The translations under genes and the position numbers were made by a program. 10,073 nucleotides of DNA, taken from contig JAOAJQ010000032.1 in assembly GCA_026414125.1 (NCBI GenBank), forward strand, positions 1 through 10,073, read 5' to 3'. This DNA is from Thermoproteota archaeon. Its GTDB lineage: Archaea; Thermoproteota; EX4484-205; JAAOZP01. Numbering within the stretch: position 1 is the stretch's first letter; each line of letters opens with the position of its first letter. The notes under the pieces were generated by a model, which ran no database searches, was not told where the DNA came from, and saw only the letters and a list, made by a program, of their open reading frames with translations. Below are positions 5,418 to 10,073 of this stretch, piece by piece.

Positions 5418-6293
5418 TTAAAGCCCCAGTACCTCGTTTTCAAGCCTCTCCGCATACTCCCTGTCTGAAAAAGCTTTGAGACGCTTCACGCTAGTGTCGT
5501 AGGCGTCTATAACCTCCTCCTCTAGTGTTTCAGAATATCTTGCCTCAGGATCTATCTCGTCAAGCATCTGAATGAGAATCTTTCTCTCCTCCTCCGGCAT
5601 TATTCTCCTATCCGTCATGGCAGCAGCTCTAGCGTGAACCCCCTCATCCAAAAGATGTTTCAGGGCTTTGAAGGGAAGCTCGTAAAACCTTCCTTGGGCG
5701 CCCGTCCTAATCGTGAAACCCTCCGGCGTAGCAGCCTTGAACGAGACCCTGACGTAGAGCTTACTCCTAAACTCCGCCAGCCTCTTAACATGACTAACAT
5801 TCGACCCCAAGATCACGCCGTTAGTCTCCAAGATGAAGAGAGGATATTGTAAAGCCTTAATGTACTCCAGAACTCTAAGAAGGTGCTCTATTCCCACCGT
5901 CGGCTCGCACCCGGAGATGCGTAGCTTGTCAACCTTGGGCAACACTCTCCTCCAGTATTCAGAGTAGGATACTCCTTCTTCAGCAGCCTTGAAGAGCCGT
6001 CTAGCAGCCTCTTTAGGAGAACAATACTCTCCGAACTTTTCTGGAAAATCTCTCGACCAGTTTGACCAGCAGTAGATGCATCTGAGGCAGCAGCCAACAG
6101 CATAGCCGGTAGCAATTCCCCTATAAACAGGTACAGAATAGAAGCCCGTGTACTTTCTCTCTAAACCCTCAGGCCCAAGCCTCGTCACAATACGCTCTGT
6201 CTCTTCAGCAAGCCTAATAGGGTCGAAAGGCTCGAAGCCTGGAGCAAGAAACCTTTGATACTTCTCCAAGTCTAGCTGATCAACATAAGGCAA
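5418..6293 (-). CDS. Radical SAM protein of unknown substrate
   Basis: The protein has 291 residues. The [4Fe-4S]/SAM motif CxxxCxxC is C68-C72-C75 in VGCCLRCIYCWSNWSR. A GGEP-like SAM amino-group motif reads ISGCEPTVG (about 126-134), with a cysteine in place of the second glycine. Later barrel strands show FILETNGV and VRVSFK. An extra adjacent cysteine (C69) and C91 (EYCSP) are present. There is no SPASM-type Cys-rich tail, so a second cluster is unlikely. The fold is that of small MoaA/pyruvate-formate-lyase-activase-like enzymes; I cannot name the substrate. The start is TTG at 6293 with no clear Shine-Dalgarno site; no earlier ATG or GTG precedes it in frame before a stop. It lies 56 bp downstream of tRNA-Ala on the same strand, so co-transcription is possible. 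Only a weak TATA-like stretch is seen near 6336-6343. Confidence 0.85.
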   Translation of the reverse strand: MPYVDQLDLEKYQRFLAPGFEPFDPIRLAEETERIVTRLGPEGLERKYTGFYSVPVYRGIATGYAVGCCLRCIYCWSNWSRDFPEKFGEYCSPKEAARRLFKAAEEGVSYSEYWRRVLPKVDKLRISGCEPTVGIEHLLRVLEYIKALQYPLFILETNGVILGSNVSHVKRLAEFRSKLYVRVSFKAATPEGFTIRTGAQGRFYELPFKALKHLLDEGVHARAAAMTDRRIMPEEERKILIQMLDEIDPEARYSETLEEEVIDAYDTSVKRLKAFSDREYAERLENEVLGL

Positions 6294-6349
6294 GAGCCTA
6301 ATAAACAGAAAGGGTGACGTTAGACTATTCGATTGTTAAGCATCAGAAA

Positions 6350-6437
6350 TGGACCGGGAGGGACTCGAACCCTCGACCCTTCGGGGGTCACCCATTCCGA
6401 GTGCGAGTCGGACATTCTACCACTGAACTACCGGCCC
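6350..6437 (-). tRNA. tRNA-Ala(CGC) with a variable-region intron
   Basis: On the minus strand GGGCCGG pairs with CCGGTCC (one G-U) as the acceptor stem, then discriminator A at 6350; CCA is not encoded. The D arm is GTTC, AGTGGTA, GAAT. The anticodon stem is TCCGA/TCGGA with loop CTCGCAC, giving U33 and anticodon CGC (6403-6405), which reads alanine codon GCG. The T arm is GAGGG, TTCGAGT, CCCTC. The 21 nt between anticodon and T stems resolve into AGGTC plus a 16-nt intron, leaving a 72-nt tRNA. Confidence 0.93.
6379..6394 (-). other. tRNA-Ala intron, position 44/45 (16 nt)
   Basis: Exon TCGG (from the 3' anticodon stem) pairs perfectly with intron CCGA as the central helix. Bulges AAT and AGG are each 3 nt; cutting after the second base joins A44 to GGTC. 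Inside, GGG/CCC closes a TGA loop. Two outer pairs (C38-G, A37-U) extend it. This is a near-textbook bulge-helix-bulge site at a non-canonical position. Confidence 0.85.
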
Positions 6438-6460
6438 CAAGCTGGTTTAATGTATCCGCC

Positions 6461-6468
6461 TTTTTATA
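6461..6468 (-). promoter_or_regulatory. TATA box of tRNA-Ala
   Basis: Minus-strand TATAAAAA lies 24-31 nt ahead of the tRNA first base at 6437, with an A/T-rich upstream flank. It is the strongest TATA box in the window. Confidence 0.65.
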
Positions 6469-6562
6469 CTTTAAGTTTCTTATTGCTTTTAAAGCTCGAA
6501 AACATTTATCAGAAAGGTTGTTTTTACTTTGACGCTGCATTAAAACTGGAAAGGAGCCAGGA

Positions 6563-7912
6563 ATGAGTGGCAAAATATTCTTGCTGAACTACGGTTGCGC
6601 CGTTAACAGGGCGGAGGGTGAGGCGATGGCTGGGGTGCTCGCCAGCAGGAGCTTCACCCTAGTGGATAGTGAGGATGAGGCTGAACTAGTTTTAGTCAAC
6701 ACTTGCGGGGTTAAGACTCCCACGGAGAATAAGATTCTCCACAGGTTGAAAACTATACGTAATGATAAGAAGATTGTGGTCGCCGGCTGCCTGCCTAAGA
6801 TTATTGGGGTTAACAGGATTCTTGAAGCCGGTAACGTGAAAGGGGTTATTGGGCCGGCTGCGGGAGAGGAGGTTGTTAATGCTGTTGAAACAGTTTTAAA
6901 CGGCGGCATTTACATTAGGCTCGACGGGGGAGGCTTCAACAATCTTCTCCCCTGTCTAAGGGAGAATCCTGCTATCAGAAAGATTGTGATTTCCCAAGGA
7001 TGTTTGGGGGCATGCAGCTATTGTGCGACAAGGTTTGCGAGAGGAAGGCTTCGCAGCTACAATATTGAAGAAATCGTTTCAGCAATAGGGAGAAGCGTTG
7101 AAGAAGGGGTTAGAGAGATTTGGCTTTCTTCACAAGACAATTCCGTTTACGGTGTGGATAATGGAAGCAGCATTGTTGAACTTCTTGAAAAAATAGCTGA
7201 CATAAAGGGCTTGTTCCTCGTAAGGATAGGCATGATGAATCCTAAAGGTGTTTTGAAGCACCTCGACAGCATCGTTGAAGCCCTTAGGAATAAGAAGTTC
7301 TTCAAGTTTATTCACATACCTTTGCAAAGCGGTAGCAACAGGATTCTAGAAGACATGAATAGAGGTTACTCTGTTGAAGACTTCACGAGGATTATCCTGA
7401 GGCTCAGGAGGGAGATACCTAGGATATCTATCGAGACGGATGTGATAGTCGGTTATCCGACTGAAAGCGATGAGGATTTTAAGAGAACCCTTGAAGCCAT
7501 AAGAATCTTCGAGCCTGATTTTCTTAATATTTCAAAGTTTTACGCTAGGCCCGGAACCCCGGCTTCCAGGCTGCCGCCGCTACCGACGAATATTGTTGCC
7601 GAGAGGAGCAGGATGCTCTCCAGGCTTGCGCTTGAGGCTAAGGAGAAGCGTTCCGCGTCTTGGGTGGGCTGGGAGGGTTTAGCCCTCGTCGACGAAGAGG
7701 GAACAATCCCGGGGAGCTTCATAGCTAGAAACATGTTTTACAAGCCGATAGTCCTCAGGCAGAATGTTGAAATAGGGAGCTTCGTACGTGCGCACGTAAC
7801 CTCTCATAAGCCGAATTTCCTAGTCGGTGAAGTGGTTGATAAGAATCTGGATGAGGCTGAAGTTATCAGGCTTCTTGAAGAGGAGAACCGTGTTTCAACA
7901 AGCCTTGCCTAA
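6563..7912 (+). CDS. tRNA threonylcarbamoyladenosine (t6A37) methylthiotransferase, MiaB/CDKAL1-like
   Basis: The 449-residue protein has the full methylthiotransferase layout. The N-terminal UPF0004 domain carries the auxiliary cluster cysteines C12 (NYGCAVNRAEGE), C48 (VNTCGV) and C76 (AGCLPK). The radical SAM core has C147-C151-C154 (SQGCLGACSYCATRFARGRLRS), followed by HIPLQSGSNRILEDMNRGYS and TDVIVGYPTESDEDF. A C-terminal TRAM-like RNA-binding domain runs from about 375 (VDEEGTIPGSFIARN ... FVRAHVTSHKPNFLVGEVV). Archaeal proteins of this type are known as MtaB/CDKAL1 relatives that convert t6A37 to ms2t6A37 in tRNAs reading ANN codons; the specificity here is inferred. AAGGAG (6551-6556) is a well-spaced Shine-Dalgarno site for the ATG. 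The gene is divergent from tRNA-Ala, and its stop is 1 bp from that of convergent ahcY. Confidence 0.93.
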   Translation: MSGKIFLLNYGCAVNRAEGEAMAGVLASRSFTLVDSEDEAELVLVNTCGVKTPTENKILHRLKTIRNDKKIVVAGCLPKIIGVNRILEAGNVKGVIGPAAGEEVVNAVETVLNGGIYIRLDGGGFNNLLPCLRENPAIRKIVISQGCLGACSYCATRFARGRLRSYNIEEIVSAIGRSVEEGVREIWLSSQDNSVYGVDNGSSIVELLEKIADIKGLFLVRIGMMNPKGVLKHLDSIVEALRNKKFFKFIHIPLQSGSNRILEDMNRGYSVEDFTRIILRLRREIPRISIETDVIVGYPTESDEDFKRTLEAIRIFEPDFLNISKFYARPGTPASRLPPLPTNIVAERSRMLSRLALEAKEKRSASWVGWEGLALVDEEGTIPGSFIARNMFYKPIVLRQNVEIGSFVRAHVTSHKPNFLVGEVVDKNLDEAEVIRLLEEENRVSTSLA

Positions 7913-7913
7913 G

Positions 7914-9140
7914 CTATGTTTTCCAAGACGACAGGTATTCCTTCTGCTCGTCCGTCAACTCGTCTATCTCAACGCCCATCGTTCTGAGCTTAGTCGAGGC
8001 AACCAGCATATCTATCTCCTCTGGAACGGGGTAAACGCCGGGGGTGAGCCCCTTATGCTTCACCAAGTGTTCTGAGACAAGCGCCTGGTTGGAGAAACTC
8101 ATGTCCATCACATCCGGAGGATGACCCTCAGCCAAAACTAGGTTGACAACCCTACCCTTAGCAAGCAGGTAGACTCTTCTTCCATTTGGTAGAACGATTT
8201 CCTCAACGAAGGGTTTCACCTCGTTAATGCTTTTCGCCTCCCTGTAGAGGGTTGCAACATCTATTTCAACATCGAAATGCCCGACGTTCGCCAGTATTGC
8301 ACCGTCTTTCATCACTGTTACCGCCTCATACGGTATTGCTTTCACGTTGCCCGTGGCGGTTATGAAGACGTCTCCAACTTTAGCAGCTTCCCCAATAGGC
8401 ATCACCGTGAACCCGTCCATAACAGCCTCAAGAGCCCTTATCGGAGACACTTCCGTCACTATCACAGAGGCCCCTAGGCCCCTAGCTCTGTTCGCCACAC
8501 CTTTTCCCACCAGCCCGTAACCGCATACGACGACCTTCTTGCCTGCGAAAAGTATGGATGTTGCTCTTATAATCCCATCCACACTGGATTGGCCGGTTCC
8601 ATACCGATTGTCGAAAAGCTTCTTAGACTGAGCCTCGTTAACGAAGAAGACTGGAATCATCAGCCTGCCGGCTTTCTCAAGCGCCCTTATCCTTATGACT
8701 CCAGTAGTCGTCTCCTCGAGAGCCCCGTAAACCCTGTTTTTCGACATGATGTTCTTTTCATGGGCTCTAATTATCGAGTCAGCCCCGTCATCTATTAGTA
8801 TGGAGGGGGAATGAGAGTGAGCCCAGTCAATCGCCCCGAAATACTCATCCATGCTCATACCCCTCCAAGCCCTGACTTCAACACCCTTAGACTTTAAGGC
8901 TTCAGCCACATCATCATCTGTTGAAAGAGGGTTTGCAGGCGTAAGGTAAACTTTCGCGCCGCCGTCTCTTAAAGTCTCAACCAGGTTCGCCGTTTCCTTG
9001 GTTACATGTAGCGTTACTGAAAAGACGACATTTTCAAACGGCCGTTCGCTAGCGAACCTTTCTCTAACCTTACTTAGAACCGGCATGAGCCTCTTAGCCC
9101 AGTCTATCTTCTTAATTCCGAGCTCGATGTTTCCCGTCAA
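7914..9140 (-). CDS. ahcY: Adenosylhomocysteinase (S-adenosyl-L-homocysteine hydrolase)
   Basis: The enzyme splits S-adenosylhomocysteine into adenosine and homocysteine in the cytosol with bound NAD+, relieving inhibition of methyltransferases. The protein is 408 residues, the short archaeal/thermophile type without the long C-terminal extension ending in Tyr. Visible catalytic and cofactor features are His45 (SVTLHVTKETANL), the acidic DDGAD near 117-121, EETTTGV (142-148), Lys173/Asp177/Asn178 (SKKLFDNRYG), the Rossmann loop GYGLVGKG (about 207-214), NVGHFDVEID, and the C-terminal GHPPDVMDMSFSNQA. The start is TTG at 9140, supported by a strong Shine-Dalgarno AGGAGGTG (9151-9158) 10 nt upstream. 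It lies 39 bp downstream of the PfkB kinase on the same strand, so they are probably co-transcribed. An A/T-rich stretch in the gap might add an internal promoter. Confidence 0.96.
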   Translation of the reverse strand: MTGNIELGIKKIDWAKRLMPVLSKVRERFASERPFENVVFSVTLHVTKETANLVETLRDGGAKVYLTPANPLSTDDDVAEALKSKGVEVRAWRGMSMDEYFGAIDWAHSHSPSILIDDGADSIIRAHEKNIMSKNRVYGALEETTTGVIRIRALEKAGRLMIPVFFVNEAQSKKLFDNRYGTGQSSVDGIIRATSILFAGKKVVVCGYGLVGKGVANRARGLGASVIVTEVSPIRALEAVMDGFTVMPIGEAAKVGDVFITATGNVKAIPYEAVTVMKDGAILANVGHFDVEIDVATLYREAKSINEVKPFVEEIVLPNGRRVYLLAKGRVVNLVLAEGHPPDVMDMSFSNQALVSEHLVKHKGLTPGVYPVPEEIDMLVASTKLRTMGVEIDELTDEQKEYLSSWKT

Positions 9141-9150
9141 CTCTTTAAAC

Positions 9151-9158
9151 CACCTCCT
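9151..9158 (-). promoter_or_regulatory. Shine-Dalgarno site fixing the ahcY TTG start
   Basis: Minus-strand AGGAGGTG lies 10 nt ahead of TTG at 9140. It is the strongest ribosome-binding site in the window and decides the non-ATG start. Its presence argues for translation from a transcript that begins upstream, as in an operon with the PfkB gene. Confidence 0.7.
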
Positions 9159-9179
9159 AGTTTTTTAAAAATATTCCTC

Positions 9180-10073
9180 CTAAGCAAATGATTCCCTGCC
9201 GAAGAACCTGCGGTGGAGATCCGCGAGCTCGCTGATGCTCAACATTCCTTCTTGCACACCCTCAACCCTCCATATGGAGAACGCTTCTAAAAGGCCTATT
9301 CTACATGATTCTTCCAGTGTCAACCCTTTTTGCAGACCAAACAAGATGCCTGCAGCAATGCCGTCGCAACAGCCGATGGAGCTGCCTGTTTTCTCAGGTG
9401 GTACAGGGCCTACTCTGGAGGATCCGCCACCCCTATGGTGGATTTCGATTAGCCCCGCCATCTTATCCTCTAATACTATTGCCTCAGGGTATTCAGACCC
9501 AAGTGTGAAGGCCTCCCATATGCTCTTAAGGCCAAGGAGATCAACCGCCTGCTTAATCTCGTTATGGTTTCCCAGAATTATCTTTGAGTTCGGAACCATG
9601 GTTTCAACATAGTCCTCAGTAACACCATAGGACGCGATGTCTACAACCACGTCTATGCCTCTTCTCCTAGCTGCCAGGATGGAGTTTTTCATGAACGGTG
9701 TTTCGGAAGATGTGACGAAAAGAATGCTTGCTGATTCAAATTCCGATTCAGGTACCGGCCGGAATTTTTCAACGCCGCTCGCACCTTCAACATCATCTAT
9801 TATGAAGAACTCGTTGTTCTCAACGTCTTTCACACAGGTGATGGTTGAGGTTGTCTTATCCATGACGATCCATACGCCCGCGTTCACAACATCCTTGCTT
9901 AGGAGGCTGATTTTACTGCTGTCTTCAACAATAGCTGTTTTCATCCCAACATTATTATTCGCCAAATGACTGTAATACCCTCCGTCGAAAAACCCAGGAT
10001 AAGGATGATCATAGTCTCTGCCGAAGGTTGTGATCAGCCTTACTCTGCCCCCTAGACGTGCAACACCATAGGC
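9180..10073 (-). CDS. PfkB-family carbohydrate/nucleoside kinase (5' end outside window)
   Basis: The frame is open from the window edge to the TAG at 9180-9182: 297 residues with no start needed inside. The upstream part reads AYGVARLGGRVRLITTFGRD, the N-terminal PfkB pattern (alarLGg-v-lig-vG-D), so a TTG at 9965 is not the true start. The family motifs follow: NxxE as GNHNEIKQA (visible residues 169-172) and the C-terminal anion-hole/catalytic-base motif as IGCCDGIAAGILFGLQKGLTLEE. Asp237 is the likely base. GCCD replaces the usual GAGD. Family members phosphorylate sugars or nucleosides with ATP. Next to ahcY, an adenosine or other nucleoside kinase that uses the released adenosine is an attractive inference; the sequence does not prove the substrate. 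A ribokinase- or sugar-type role remains possible. Confidence 0.85.
   Translation of the reverse strand, partial: AYGVARLGGRVRLITTFGRDYDHPYPGFFDGGYYSHLANNNVGMKTAIVEDSSKISLLSKDVVNAGVWIVMDKTTSTITCVKDVENNEFFIIDDVEGASGVEKFRPVPESEFESASILFVTSSETPFMKNSILAARRRGIDVVVDIASYGVTEDYVETMVPNSKIILGNHNEIKQAVDLLGLKSIWEAFTLGSEYPEAIVLEDKMAGLIEIHHRGGGSSRVGPVPPEKTGSSIGCCDGIAAGILFGLQKGLTLEESCRIGLLEAFSIWRVEGVQEGMLSISELADLHRRFFGRESFA

Noticed and set aside
6294..6349. C/D box small RNA between tRNA-Ala and the radical SAM gene
   Set aside because: A TGATG-like stretch is present, but no matching set of C, D', C' and D boxes at the right spacing.
6370..6400. tRNA at 6350-6437 as a class II (Leu/Ser) tRNA with a long variable arm
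   Set aside because: The anticodon loop reads CGC (Ala), and the extra nucleotides fit a precise bulge-helix-bulge intron that leaves a normal five-base variable region.
6314..6566. Plus-strand reading frames over the tRNA-Ala gene, with translations like GPGGTRTLDPSGV
   Set aside because: They are the antisense of tRNA-Ala plus flanking spacer; the GxGGTRTLDP-type peptide is a familiar artefact of translating tRNA genes.
9180..9965. PfkB kinase as a 261-residue protein starting at TTG 9965
   Set aside because: The frame continues upstream to the window edge with the family's N-terminal motif (AYGVARLGGRVRLITTFGRD), so the real start is outside the window.
8277..9969. Plus-strand frames opposite ahcY and the PfkB kinase, up to 125 codons
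   Set aside because: Antisense shadows of two well-supported enzymes.
1..10073. Mobile elements, CRISPR arrays, phage or toxin-antitoxin modules
   Set aside because: No transposase, integrase, regularly spaced repeats or terminal inverted repeats with target duplications were seen; genes are ordinary archaeal chromosomal families.

Overview
The window reads as archaeal, most likely a thermophilic member of the Thermoproteota (TACK group). Evidence: a stand-alone 5S rRNA gene, tRNA genes broken by tiny bulge-helix-bulge introns, AT-rich TATA boxes about 27 nt ahead of RNA genes and short-leader genes, frequent TTG/GTG starts next to occasional strong Shine-Dalgarno sites, and archaeal families (DUF1512, PF09826 beta-propeller, archaeal MiaB-like methylthiotransferase). 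The genus cannot be fixed from the sequence alone.

Layout. 1-666 (-): 5' part of a DUF1512 membrane-anchored protein. 752-890 (-): 5S rRNA carrying an extra 18-nt intron-like segment. 932-2821 (-): a large regulator-like fusion of an ArsR-type winged helix, an ATP-cone and a degenerate class III ribonucleotide reductase (NrdD) body. 2840-3066: intergenic, with promoters and short repeats. 3067-3195 (+): tRNA-Pro(CGG) with three insertions. 3250-3468 (-): small basic hypothetical protein, divergent from 3536-5386 (+), a secreted or membrane-anchored PF09826 beta-propeller protein. 5418-6293 (-): radical SAM enzyme of unknown substrate. 6350-6437 (-): tRNA-Ala(CGC) with a 16-nt intron in the variable region. 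6563-7912 (+): MiaB/CDKAL1-like tRNA methylthiotransferase. 7914-9140 (-): S-adenosylhomocysteine hydrolase. 9180-10073 (-): PfkB-family kinase, whose 5' end lies outside the window.

How the genes work together. The PfkB kinase and ahcY form a likely operon (39 bp apart, same strand). SAH hydrolase releases adenosine and homocysteine, so a nucleoside kinase that removes adenosine would make sense, though the substrate is not proven. Two radical SAM enzymes in the window use SAM, but only the methylthiotransferase has a confident role (tRNA A37). The remaining genes look like single transcription units.

Most notable. (1) Five short insertions of 16-22 nt in three structural RNA genes, four of them with recognisable bulge-helix-bulge geometry; one of these lies in 5S rRNA, and removing it gives a canonical 121-nt 5S. 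(2) The HTH/ATP-cone/NrdD fusion has lost the reductase cysteines and the glycyl-radical end, which suggests a reductase turned into a nucleotide-sensing transcription factor. No mobile elements, CRISPR arrays or phage genes were seen.
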